From RGIG5612 sp045546255 (lineage in GTDB: Bacteria > Bacillota > Clostridia > Lachnospirales > Lachnospiraceae): 19,711 bases of DNA. Where the stretch lies: positions 1 to 19,711 of the forward strand of contig JAZQCK010000010.1 of the NCBI GenBank assembly GCA_045546255.1, in the 5' to 3' direction. The notes beneath the pieces were generated by a model. The model worked only from the letters and a program-made list of their open reading frames with translations. It was not told the DNA's origin and did no database searches. Shown piece after piece: positions 1 to 7,301 of the stretch. The number at the start of each line of letters is the position of its first letter. Position 1 is the first letter of the stretch. Position numbers and translations under genes: made by a program.

Positions 1-1
1 A

Positions 2-379
2 AGAGTGTATCATACCGTCTACGGAGACTGGTTCTATTACAGCGTCGACAGTGAAAACACGGATTTGGAACACCATGATTATCTGTATATCGGAACGCTG
101 GAATCCTATGTGAAGATGCGTGACTACTACGGGGCAGACAAATTGGTCCCCATCTATATCGAAGTGGAAGACGGGCTCCGTCTCGAGCGCGCGATTCAGC
201 GGGAACGCAGGCAGAAAGAGCCGGGGTATGCAGAAGTCTGCAGAAGGTTTTTAGGAGACAGCGTAGATTTCAGCGAAGAAAACCTGAAGGCAGCAGGCAT
301 CGAAAAACGCTTTGAAAATATCGAGCTCGAGGATTGTTTGGCAGAAATCTATCAGGAAATATTCGGCATTCAATACTGA
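2..379 (+). CDS. Guanylate-kinase-like protein, 3' part only
   Basis: The gene is cut by the left edge: the frame is open to base 2 with no credible start, so the GTG at 5-7 is probably internal. About 125 C-terminal residues are visible. The stretch VYHTVYGDW, the phrase HHDYLYIGTLESYVKMRDYYG, and the helical IEVEDGLRLERAIQRER segment match what I remember of the lid and C-terminal half of a clostridial guanylate kinase variant, a P-loop kinase that would phosphorylate (d)GMP. The P-loop itself lies outside the window, so nucleotide binding cannot be confirmed. The position just upstream of holB resembles that of tmk in other Firmicutes, so a thymidylate or other nucleotide kinase role is the main alternative. 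No terminator hairpin with a T-run is evident after the stop. Confidence 0.7.
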   Translation, partial: RVYHTVYGDWFYYSVDSENTDLEHHDYLYIGTLESYVKMRDYYGADKLVPIYIEVEDGLRLERAIQRERRQKEPGYAEVCRRFLGDSVDFSEENLKAAGIEKRFENIELEDCLAEIYQEIFGIQY

Positions 380-412
380 TTTTTTTCGGCTTTATCTGTG
401 CGTAGGAATCTC

Positions 413-441
413 TGCACAAAGAGTATTTTCTATGTTATAAT
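413..441 (+). promoter_or_regulatory. Promoter of holB, extended -10, probably leaderless
   Basis: The -10 is a perfect TATAAT at 436-441 preceded by TG at 433-434 (extended -10). The -35 is TGCACA at 413-418 (4 of 6 to consensus) with a 17-bp spacer. The holB ATG begins at 448, about where transcription should start. A small inverted repeat, TGTGC (397-401) and GCACA (414-418), overlaps the -35 and could be an operator. Confidence 0.65.
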
Positions 442-447
442 CTCCCC

Positions 448-1443
448 ATGCCTAATTTACAGGAAATTCTCGGAAATCAGAATAATATCAGACATCTGAA
501 GGAGGCCGAAAAAAACGGCAGGCTTCCTCATGCGTATATTATCCACGGTGCGGCAGGATCGGGTAAAAAAACCTTTGCCGGAAATCTGGCAGCAGCCTTG
601 CTGTGTGAAAGGGGAATTGAGCAGGGACCGTGCGGTGTGTGTCCATCCTGTATCAAGGCTGCGACACATAATCATCCGGATATTATTCGGACGGTGCATG
701 AAAAACCAACCGTTCTGTCCGTACAGGAGATCCGTGACCAGGTCGTAAATACTGTTCACGTTGCGCCGTATTATGGGCCTTATAAAATCTATATTATCAG
801 TGATGCACAGCTCTTAAATGAACATGGACAGAACGCACTGCTGAAAACGATCGAAGAGCCGCCGGAGTATGTGCTGGTTTTTATTCTGACAGATAATGCA
901 GATGCGCTCTTAGATACGATCCGCTCCCGCTGTATCCGGCTGGATATGGAAGCGTTGAGCAGGGAGATGATCGAGCAGGCGCTGATCGCAAATGGCACTG
1001 CAAAGGGCGAGGCAAAAGAATGTGCCGGTTTTGCCAGAGGAAATCTCGGTGTGGCAAAAGAGCTTGCAGAAGGCGGACTGCTCAGAGAACTGAAAGATGA
1101 AACCGTTAAGACACTGAAAAATATCAAGAACCTGGATGCGTTTGAGCTTTATAATCTTTCGACGGAGATGGATAAGGCAAGAGGCGGAAAAGTCTTGGAT
1201 ATCATGCTCAAGTGGTACCGGGATATGCTGATGATGAAAAGCGGAGCAGCCGAAGAAGGCCTTTATTTTGAAAATGATAAGGCGGTTCTTTCGAGGCAGT
1301 CAGCGGAGCTCTCCTATGAAGGGCTCGGAAGAATTGTTGACCGCATTCAGGAAAGCATCTTAAGATTGCAATCCGGCGTGAAAGCCGAAGCAGTATTTGA
1401 AACTCTCTACCTGAAGATCAGGGAAGAATATAACTCAGTGTGA
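448..1443 (+). CDS. holB: DNA polymerase III subunit delta' (clamp loader)
   Basis: This 331-residue AAA+ family protein is the delta' subunit of the clamp loader that opens the sliding clamp at the replisome. Visible features are the opening IHGAAGSGKKT P-loop (residues 34-42), four zinc-module cysteines C53, C62, C65 and C68 (CGVCPSC), the helix LLKTIEEPPEYVLVFILTDN, and the SRC motif at 160-162 that supplies the arginine finger in the family. The length is normal. The N-terminus MPNLQEILGNQ aligns naturally with the family start (a short segment ending I-I/L-G then a helix), so ATG 448 is preferred. There is no Shine-Dalgarno sequence before it, only a -10 box, which suggests a leaderless mRNA. 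It heads the block holB-ricT-trmN-rsmI. Confidence 0.95.
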   Translation: MPNLQEILGNQNNIRHLKEAEKNGRLPHAYIIHGAAGSGKKTFAGNLAAALLCERGIEQGPCGVCPSCIKAATHNHPDIIRTVHEKPTVLSVQEIRDQVVNTVHVAPYYGPYKIYIISDAQLLNEHGQNALLKTIEEPPEYVLVFILTDNADALLDTIRSRCIRLDMEALSREMIEQALIANGTAKGEAKECAGFARGNLGVAKELAEGGLLRELKDETVKTLKNIKNLDAFELYNLSTEMDKARGGKVLDIMLKWYRDMLMMKSGAAEEGLYFENDKAVLSRQSAELSYEGLGRIVDRIQESILRLQSGVKAEAVFETLYLKIREEYNSV

Positions 1444-1464
1444 GATATCTCCCACTGAGTTATA
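1429..1464 (+). repeat. Perfect 12-bp inverted repeat across the holB stop codon
   Basis: TATAACTCAGTG at 1429-1440 is followed after 12 bases by its exact reverse complement at 1453-1464. The loop itself contains the palindrome GAGATATCTC (1442-1451). No T-run follows, so this is not a standard intrinsic terminator. It may stabilise or process the holB mRNA 3' end. Confidence 0.7.
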
Positions 1465-1554
1465 CGCTCCGCGAGGAGGCACAGCGATCCGGATCGGAAA
1501 CATGTCAGCAAAGCTGACCCGAATCCCGCGCCAAATCTCGCGGGAGCGAGATTT
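1465..1554 (+). other. Structured leader between holB and ricT with alternative stems
   Basis: Several pairings exist in 90 nt. CGCTCCGCGAG (1465-1475) pairs with 1537-1548 with one bulge. GTCAGC (1504-1509) pairs with GCTGAC (1513-1518) around an AAA loop. CCCGCG (1525-1530) pairs with CGCGGG (1539-1544). AAATCTCGC (1533-1541) pairs with GCGAGATTT (1546-1554) around a GGGA tetraloop. The segment 1537-1548 is shared by three mutually exclusive stems. No ORF or T-run is present. The last hairpin ends 13 nt before the ricT ribosome binding site. Confidence 0.55.
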
Positions 1555-1579
1555 GAAATAAAAAATGAAAGGAATTTTT

Positions 1580-2476
1580 ATGATAAAAGTAGCTGGAGTC
1601 AGATTTAAAAAGACAGGAAAGATCTACTATTTTGATCCGGGTGATATCCGCCTCAAAACAGGAGACCATGTCATCGTGGAAACCGCAAGAGGCGTGGAAT
1701 ACGGATGGGTTGCAACTGGCCCGAAAAAAATTGAAGATTCGGAAATCGTCGGCGCGTTAAAGCCGGTCCTTCGAGTTGCGACAGATGCGGATGAAAAGAA
1801 AGCGGCAGATAATAAAGAAAAAGAGAAAAAAGCGTTTGATGTCTGCCTCGAAAAAATTGCAAAGCATGACCTGAAAATGAAACTGGTCGACGTGGAATAT
1901 ACTTTTGATGGGAATAAGATCCTGTTCTATTTCACGGCAGACGGGCGTGTGGACTTTAGAGAGCTGGTCAAGGACCTTGCCTCGGTGTACCGCACCAGGA
2001 TCGAGCTTCGCCAGATCGGTGTGCGTGACGAAACGAAAGCTTTGGGCGGATATGGAATCTGCGGAAGAGAGTTCTGCTGTCATTCCTTCCAGTCGGAGTT
2101 TGTTCCGGTTTCGATTCGCATGGCAAAAGATCAGAATCTTTCCCTTAATCCGACGAAGATCTCCGGAAGCTGCGGACGTCTGATGTGCTGCATCAAGTAT
2201 GAAGAAGATGCTTATTTAGACCTCAGCAAAAACCTTCCGCATCCGGGAGATGAAGCCACCACCGAAGACGGCTATCATGCGGTCGTAGATTCTGTGAACA
2301 TTTTAAAACAGCGGATCCGTGTGATCGTTGACCTCGGTGATGATGAGAGAGAAGCAAGAGAATACGGACCGAAAGACCTGAAATTCACGAAGAAGAAAAA
2401 GAAGAAACGCCCTCAGAACAATGAGCAGGTTTCCGCAGAAGAAATGAAGGCCTTAAAAGAGCTGGAAAAGGAATAA
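1580..2476 (+). CDS. ricT: PSP1/RicT (YaaT) family protein
   Basis: The protein has 298 residues. The PSP1 region contains six cysteines in two clusters, GICGREFCC (C161, C166, C167) and GSCGRLMCC (C198, C203, C204), as in RicT (YaaT). In B. subtilis RicT joins RicA and RicF in an Fe-S-bearing complex that steers RNase Y cleavage and affects sporulation and competence. The tail has a run of seven lysines (271-276 region), likely nucleic-acid binding or flexible. I chose ATG 1580 over ATG 1565 because AAAGGA at 1568-1573 sits six bases before it, and MIKVAGVRF is the usual family start. It lies directly after holB as in B. subtilis and is followed after one base by the methyltransferase gene, so the two are probably co-translated. 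Confidence 0.9.
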   Translation: MIKVAGVRFKKTGKIYYFDPGDIRLKTGDHVIVETARGVEYGWVATGPKKIEDSEIVGALKPVLRVATDADEKKAADNKEKEKKAFDVCLEKIAKHDLKMKLVDVEYTFDGNKILFYFTADGRVDFRELVKDLASVYRTRIELRQIGVRDETKALGGYGICGREFCCHSFQSEFVPVSIRMAKDQNLSLNPTKISGSCGRLMCCIKYEEDAYLDLSKNLPHPGDEATTEDGYHAVVDSVNILKQRIRVIVDLGDDEREAREYGPKDLKFTKKKKKKRPQNNEQVSAEEMKALKELEKE

Positions 2477-2477
2477 A

Positions 2478-3215
2478 GTGGAAGTCAAGTTACTGTCCGA
2501 TGAAAGAATCGATGATCTGGAAAGAAATGGTTACCGCATAATCCAAAACAAAAATGGGTTTTGTTTTGGCATGGATGCGGTACTTCTTTCTGGTTTTGTA
2601 CAGGCGGGGCCAAACGATAAGATCATTGACCTTGGGACGGGGACGGGCATTATCCCGATCCTTCTTCGGGCAAAAACAGGTTCAAAGGATATTACCGGGC
2701 TTGAGATTCAGGAGACCATGGCAGAGATGGCCGGAAGGTCTGTAAAGCTCAATGATCTGGAAGAAGATATCCACATCGTTTGTGGAGATATCAAAGAAGC
2801 AGACCGGCTTTTTCCGGCAGGAAGCTTTGATGTCGTGACCAGCAATCCGCCTTACATGAAGCAAAGCGGCGGACTGACCAATCCGGATGAAGGAAAAGCG
2901 ATTGCAAGACATGAGGTCAAATGCAGCTTCGAAGATGTTGTGCGTGCAGCTAAACGGCTCTTAAAGTCCGGAGGAAAATTTTTCCTCGTACATAGGCCAG
3001 AGCGCCTTGCGGAGCTGATGGAAACGCTGCGAAAAAACGGCTTGGAGCCAAAGCGGATGCGCATGGTTCATTCCTTTCTTGACGAGAAAGCTGTCATGGT
3101 GCTGATCGAGGCTGCAAGCGGCGGCGGAACGTTCATGAAAGTGGAACAGCCGCTGATCATTTATAAAGAAAAGAACGTCTATACAGACGAGATTTATGAT
3201 ATTTACGGATATTAA
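2478..3215 (+). CDS. tRNA1(Val) adenine-N6 methyltransferase-like (YabB/TrmN6)
   Basis: This 245-residue class I SAM methyltransferase has the SAM loop DLGTGTGIIPILL at 51-63 and the N6-adenine catalytic motif NPPY at 123-126 (context VTSNPPYMKQSGG). The acidic end of strand 2 is GLEIQ near 74-78. The family methylates A37 of a valine tRNA in E. coli, and B. subtilis YabB is the Firmicute relative. The start is GTG 2478 with AAAAGGA at 2466-2472, inside the end of ricT. It lies between ricT and rsmI, as in B. subtilis except that yabA and the GIY-YIG gene yazA are missing. The target base is inferred from the family. Confidence 0.88.
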   Translation: MEVKLLSDERIDDLERNGYRIIQNKNGFCFGMDAVLLSGFVQAGPNDKIIDLGTGTGIIPILLRAKTGSKDITGLEIQETMAEMAGRSVKLNDLEEDIHIVCGDIKEADRLFPAGSFDVVTSNPPYMKQSGGLTNPDEGKAIARHEVKCSFEDVVRAAKRLLKSGGKFFLVHRPERLAELMETLRKNGLEPKRMRMVHSFLDEKAVMVLIEAASGGGTFMKVEQPLIIYKEKNVYTDEIYDIYGY

Positions 3216-3230
3216 TTAAAGGGAAAATCT

Positions 3231-4070
3231 ATGCCTGGAAAATTATATTTGTGCGCAACACCGATAGGGAATCTGGAAGATATTACGCTCCGTGTTTTGG
3301 AAACATTGAAGAGCGTTGATATTGTTGCGGCGGAAGATACCCGTCACACGCTGAAACTTTTAAATCATTATGATATTAAAGCCAAACTGACCAGTTATCA
3401 TGAGCATAATAAATATGACAAGGCACAAGTCTTGGTGCAGGAACTTCTTTCCGGGAAAAACATTGCGCTTGTAACCGATGCAGGAACGCCCGCTATCTCC
3501 GATCCCGGAGAGGAACTGGCAAAAGCAGCGTTTGAAGCAGGCATTGAAGTGACTTCGCTCCCCGGAGCATCGGCCCTTGTTGTTGCGCTTTCCATGAGCC
3601 CGCTTTCCTCCAGACGCTTTGTCTTTGAAGGCTTTCTGCCGACGGAGAAAAAAGAGAGAAAAGAGGTTTTGGAAAGTCTCAGAAACGAGACCCGGACGAT
3701 CGTTCTTTATGAAGCACCGCACCGACTGGTTAAGACCTTGAAAGAGCTGGAAGAGATACTGGGAGAGAGAAGGATCAATCTTTGCAGGGAACTTACCAAA
3801 ATCCACGAAGACATTCTGCTTTCGACGATACCGGAACTTCTTTTGTATTTCGAAATCAATGAGCCTAAGGGAGAAATGGTGCTTGTGATCGAAGGCGCGG
3901 ACAAGGAAAAACTCAAGGAAGAAGAGATCCGTTCCTGGGAAGAGATGAGCGTAGCAGATCATGTGAAGTTTTATGCCGACCAGGGATTTGCGGAAAAAGA
4001 TGCCATGAAAATGGCGGCAAAGGACCGCGGCATTAGTAAGCGGGATATTTATGATGAGTTGAAAAAGTAA
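3231..4070 (+). CDS. rsmI: 16S rRNA 2'-O-ribose C1402 methyltransferase
   Basis: RsmI methylates the ribose 2'-OH of 16S C1402 in the decoding centre. The 279-residue protein carries the tetrapyrrole-methylase-type fold. Visible signatures are ATPIGNLEDITLR at 9-21, AAEDTRHT at 33-40, VTDAGTPAISDPG at 81-93, and LPGASALVVAL at 110-120. Family length is normal. AAAGGG lies before the ATG. It follows the tRNA methyltransferase gene by 15 bases, as the last member of the conserved holB-rsmI block. Confidence 0.95.
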   Translation: MPGKLYLCATPIGNLEDITLRVLETLKSVDIVAAEDTRHTLKLLNHYDIKAKLTSYHEHNKYDKAQVLVQELLSGKNIALVTDAGTPAISDPGEELAKAAFEAGIEVTSLPGASALVVALSMSPLSSRRFVFEGFLPTEKKERKEVLESLRNETRTIVLYEAPHRLVKTLKELEEILGERRINLCRELTKIHEDILLSTIPELLLYFEINEPKGEMVLVIEGADKEKLKEEEIRSWEEMSVADHVKFYADQGFAEKDAMKMAAKDRGISKRDIYDELKK

Positions 4071-4118
4071 ACAATGCTTAAATTCAGAGAGAAAAAGGCA
4101 ACACAGATAGGAGAAAAA

Positions 4119-4847
4119 ATGAACATACCAACACCACACAATAAGGCAACGAAAGAAGAGATGGCAAATGTTGTGATCATGCCGGGCGATCCGATGCGTT
4201 CAAAATATATTGCCGAAACTTTTTTAGAAGATGCAAAACTGGTGAACAATGTGCGCGGCGTACAGGGTTATACCGGATACTGGAATGGCAGAAGGATTTC
4301 CGTGATGTCCAGTGGAATGGGAATTCCTTCCATCAGTATTTACGCCTATGAATTGTTTAACTTTTATGATACCGATGTGATCATCCGCGTCGGAACCGCC
4401 GGAAGCATTCAGGAAGATGTAAAAGTGGGAGAAGTCCTTTTTGCAGAGACCGCATTTACGAATTCGTTATTCCTGGATCAGCTTGATCTGCCAAAGACCT
4501 ATATTCCGAAACCGGATAAGACGCTTTTGAACGAAGCAGTTGAACTTGCAAAAGAAAAAGGCATCGCACATCATATTGGTTCCGTCCTGACGGAAGAAAT
4601 TTACTACAGCAAGGAAGAAAACATCGTAGAAAAGTGGGCGAAGAGAGGAATCAGCGCATTTGAGATGGAAGCTGCGGCCCTTTTTGCGAATGCGTCCCAG
4701 GCAAAGAAAAAAGCACTGGCGCTCTTTACGATTTCGAACTGCATTCTGACCGGAGAAGAGATGGACGTTGATCTCCGTGAACGTGCACTGAATGAAATGA
4801 TCGAGATCGGTCTTGATACCGGCTGGAAGTACGCAAAGGAAAGCTGA
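4119..4847 (+). CDS. deoD: Purine nucleoside phosphorylase, DeoD type, with Asp-to-Asn change
   Basis: The enzyme cleaves purine (deoxy)nucleosides with phosphate for salvage in the cytoplasm. It has 242 residues. DeoD hallmarks are TPHN at 5-8, MPGDPMRSKYIAETFLEDAK at 21-40, NNVRGVQGYTG at 43-53, SGMGIPS at 65-71, IRVGTAGS at 89-96, and FEMEAAALFA at 181-190. The start is ATG 4119 with AGGAG at 4109-4113. An upstream ATG at 4074 lacks this context. In E. coli DeoD the catalytic acid D204 lies in TVSDHI, whereas here the segment reads TISNCI with N207. The partner arginine (E. coli R217, here R220) is kept. This may shift the enzyme towards 6-oxopurine nucleosides. It lies 48 bases after rsmI and before the acyltransferase, probably in the same transcript. 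Confidence 0.9.
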   Translation: MNIPTPHNKATKEEMANVVIMPGDPMRSKYIAETFLEDAKLVNNVRGVQGYTGYWNGRRISVMSSGMGIPSISIYAYELFNFYDTDVIIRVGTAGSIQEDVKVGEVLFAETAFTNSLFLDQLDLPKTYIPKPDKTLLNEAVELAKEKGIAHHIGSVLTEEIYYSKEENIVEKWAKRGISAFEMEAAALFANASQAKKKALALFTISNCILTGEEMDVDLRERALNEMIEIGLDTGWKYAKES

Positions 4848-4863
4848 GGATAATAAGCGGTCA

Positions 4864-5520
4864 ATGCAGGAAAAAAAGGCAGAGAAAAAGCACAGAATCT
4901 TCAGGCTCGATAAGCTTCCAATGGATCTTGGAAGGGCTTTACTGATGCTGCTGATCCCAGTTTACCGGATCAAAAAGATCTATCTGGGAGATAAAGAAAA
5001 GATCAAAGCGGTAAAAGACGGAGCCGTTTTAGCGGCGAATCATGCGGGTTTTTCAGGTCCCATGGTTTTAAATACTGCCTTTTGGTACCGAAGAGTGCAT
5101 TTCGTGGTTGGCGAAATTGCCATGGCGGGAAAAATAAAATCAACGCTTATGAAAGGTGCCGGATGCATCAGGCTTGATCGTAATGTGACGGACCTTTCAG
5201 CAATCAAGCAGTGCGTTCAGGTCCTGAAGGATGGGTATTATCTGGAAATGTTCCCGCAGGGCGGGATCACAGATGAGGCTTCGAGCTTTAAATCAGGGGC
5301 AATGCTGATTGCCACACAGGCAGATGTTCCTATTCTGCCAATGTATATCGTGAAGCGAGAGAAGTGGTGGCAGAGATATCAGCTGGTCATTGCAGATCCG
5401 TTTTATTGGAGAGATTACTGCGATAAGAAACGACCGGGCATGAAAGATATCGAGCGGATGACAAAACTGCTCGAAGGAGAATATGAAAAATGCAGAACAT
5501 GGAAATCGAAGAAAAACTGA
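4864..5520 (+). CDS. PlsC-like lysophospholipid acyltransferase with altered catalytic motifs
   Basis: This 218-residue protein has the LPLAT/PlsC layout. A hydrophobic N-terminal segment (about 21-34) is followed by motif I NHAGFSGP at 59-66, motif II GCIRLDR at 100-106, motif III FPQGGIT at 130-136 with SFKSGAMLIA after it, and motif IV VPILPMYI at 155-162. Family members acylate lysophosphatidic acid at the membrane face. Two changes are odd: the Asp of the HX4D box is Gly65, and the usual FPEGTRS is FPQGGIT. The start is ATG 4864 with GAGGA some 12 bases upstream, not ideal; the ATG at 4921, which opens with MDLGRALL, is an alternative. The gene overlaps the acyl carrier protein gene by 31 bases, which supports a shared role in acyl transfer. 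Confidence 0.8.
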   Translation: MQEKKAEKKHRIFRLDKLPMDLGRALLMLLIPVYRIKKIYLGDKEKIKAVKDGAVLAANHAGFSGPMVLNTAFWYRRVHFVVGEIAMAGKIKSTLMKGAGCIRLDRNVTDLSAIKQCVQVLKDGYYLEMFPQGGITDEASSFKSGAMLIATQADVPILPMYIVKREKWWQRYQLVIADPFYWRDYCDKKRPGMKDIERMTKLLEGEYEKCRTWKSKKN

Positions 5521-5732
5521 AAGAATTGTTATACGAGATCGATGATGAAATCGATGTGGAGGCGATCACGACGGATTCAAAACTGAAAGAAGACGTGGGA
5601 CTTTCTTCTGTTGCGATGCTTTATATGGCAGTTTCCATTGAGAATGAATTTGGAATCGATCTATCGGATGCCAACATGAAAGAGCTCGAAACGGTTGGAG
5701 ATGTTGTCGATTTGATCGGACAGTATTTGTAA
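5490..5732 (+). CDS. Acyl carrier protein-like protein
   Basis: This acidic 80-residue helical protein resembles acyl carrier proteins. The phosphopantetheine site is in VGLSSVAML, with S40 the expected attachment serine and S39 in place of the usual Asp of the DSL motif. The later helix VSIENEFGIDLSDANMKELETVGDVVDLI is typical of ACP. The start at 5490 is chosen because AAGGAG at 5474-5479 is correctly placed. A later ATG at 5499 would be too far away. It begins inside the 3' end of the PlsC-like gene, which implies translational coupling and suggests it is a partner of that enzyme rather than the main fatty-acid-synthesis ACP. That pairing is inferred from gene order. Confidence 0.85.
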   Translation: MQNMEIEEKLKELLYEIDDEIDVEAITTDSKLKEDVGLSSVAMLYMAVSIENEFGIDLSDANMKELETVGDVVDLIGQYL

Positions 5733-5741
5733 GCAACAGAT

Positions 5742-7292
5742 ATGGCAGCGGAACTCAAAAAGAATCAGAGAATTGAATTAGAGATCACGGATATTGGAGT
5801 GAACGGAGAAGGTATAGGAAAGTATGAAGGCTGTACCTTTTTTGTTAAAGATGCGCTGATTGGAGATTCCGTGAAAGCCGTGATCACCTTAATGAAGAAA
5901 GGCTACGGTTTTGCAAAAATGCTCGAAGTCGTAAAGCCGTCTTCTTGCAGGATTGATGCCCCATGCCCGAATGCCAGACGCTGCGGCGGCTGTCAGATCA
6001 TGGAGATGAACTACGACGAACAGCTCCGTTTTAAAGAACAAAAGGTGAAAAACAATCTGGAAAAGATTGGCGGTTTTAAGGGAATCTCTATGCTGCCAAT
6101 CATCGGGATGAAGGATGCAGTTTGCACGGAAAGCGATTCGGACAGCCTGGAGAAAGCAGTCGTTCCGATCCGATACCGTAACAAAATGCAGTTTCCGATC
6201 GGGCGCGATAAGGATGGTAATATCGCCGCTGGCTTTTATGCAGGAAGGACGCATTTCATTATCAATACGGAGGACTGCCTGGTAGCCCCTGAGGTCAGCA
6301 ATCTGATCTTACACACTGTCAAAACATTTATCGCGGAATATAAGATTTCTGCATATAACGAGAAGACCGGGCAAGGTCTGGTTAGGCACCTTGTGCTGCG
6401 CACGGGTTTCCATACGGGCGAAGTGATGGTCTGTCTCGTTCTAAACGGCGAAAGCCTGAACGAAAACAGTTACACACAAAATGTGGATATCGATGCAAAG
6501 TTTGTGGATAAACTTATCAATCTTTCGCATGAGTTAATGGACAAGACAGGGGATGGAAGGCCTTATAAAATCAGCAGCATCTGTATCAACACTAATCGGG
6601 AAAACACGAATGTCATCTTAGGAAAAGAAGTTCGCTGTCTCTATGGACAGCCGTTTATCTATGATGATATTCAGATTAGCGGAAGCGAGAAACGCCTAAA
6701 ATTCAAGATCTCACCTCTTTCTTTTTATCAGGTGAATTCTGTTCAGATGGAAAAACTGTATGAAACGGCGCTGGATTTTGCAGAACTTTCCGGAAAGGAA
6801 ACGGTCTGGGATCTATACTGCGGAACAGGAACAATCTCTTTGTTTCTTGCGCAAAGAGCAGGACAGGTGAAAGGCGTTGAAATCGTGCCGGATGCGATCC
6901 GGGATGCGAAAGAAAACGCAAAGCTTAACGGAATTACAAATGCCGAGTTCTTCTGCGGAAAATCAGAAGAAGTCTTTCCGGAGTATATGAGGATGCATAA
7001 GGCTGCTGCTCTGGATTGCTCGGAACCGGATGCAGGTCAAAGCACTCAGAAGATAGAGCAGACCGTCGTCGTGCTCGACCCGCCCCGAAAAGGCTGCGAC
7101 CATGCTCTCTTAGAAACTCTGCTAGAGACAGAACCTGAGCGGATCGTTTATGTGAGCTGCGACAGCGCGACCCTCGCAAGAGATCTGAAGATTCTTTCAG
7201 CGAAATACAAAATCGAAAAAGTGCAGCCGGTTGACATGTTCCCGAACAGCGTTCATGTTGAGACAGTGGTATTAATGACCATAATGGAGTAA
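5742..7292 (+). CDS. 23S rRNA (uracil-C5) methyltransferase, RlmD/RlmCD type
   Basis: This 516-residue enzyme belongs to the RumA/TrmA family that makes 5-methyluridine in 23S rRNA (U1939, and U747 in bifunctional Firmicute RlmCD). Visible in order: a TRAM-like RNA-binding domain (about 8-65), Fe-S cysteines C75, C81 and C84 (CPNARRCGGC) with C179 in EDCLVAP as the fourth ligand, the SAM loop WDLYCGTGTISL at 356-367, DPPRKG at 446-451, and the catalytic Cys C473 in YVSCDSATLARDL. An extra acidic stretch (about 125-140) and a short insert near 420-440 are not typical. No clear ribosome binding site precedes the ATG. Translation may be coupled to the ACP gene, nine bases upstream. Which uridine is methylated cannot be read from sequence. 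Confidence 0.92.
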   Translation: MAAELKKNQRIELEITDIGVNGEGIGKYEGCTFFVKDALIGDSVKAVITLMKKGYGFAKMLEVVKPSSCRIDAPCPNARRCGGCQIMEMNYDEQLRFKEQKVKNNLEKIGGFKGISMLPIIGMKDAVCTESDSDSLEKAVVPIRYRNKMQFPIGRDKDGNIAAGFYAGRTHFIINTEDCLVAPEVSNLILHTVKTFIAEYKISAYNEKTGQGLVRHLVLRTGFHTGEVMVCLVLNGESLNENSYTQNVDIDAKFVDKLINLSHELMDKTGDGRPYKISSICINTNRENTNVILGKEVRCLYGQPFIYDDIQISGSEKRLKFKISPLSFYQVNSVQMEKLYETALDFAELSGKETVWDLYCGTGTISLFLAQRAGQVKGVEIVPDAIRDAKENAKLNGITNAEFFCGKSEEVFPEYMRMHKAAALDCSEPDAGQSTQKIEQTVVVLDPPRKGCDHALLETLLETEPERIVYVSCDSATLARDLKILSAKYKIEKVQPVDMFPNSVHVETVVLMTIME

Positions 7293-7301
7293 GCTTTTAT
7301 C

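Noticed and set aside
1441..1564. Intrinsic terminator between holB and ricT
   Set aside because: Stems are strong but no T-run follows any of them on either strand, so ordinary termination is not supported.
3360..4139. 259-residue open frame on the - strand
   Set aside because: Antisense shadow of rsmI; the + strand frame has clear motifs and a ribosome binding site, while this one has no family resemblance.
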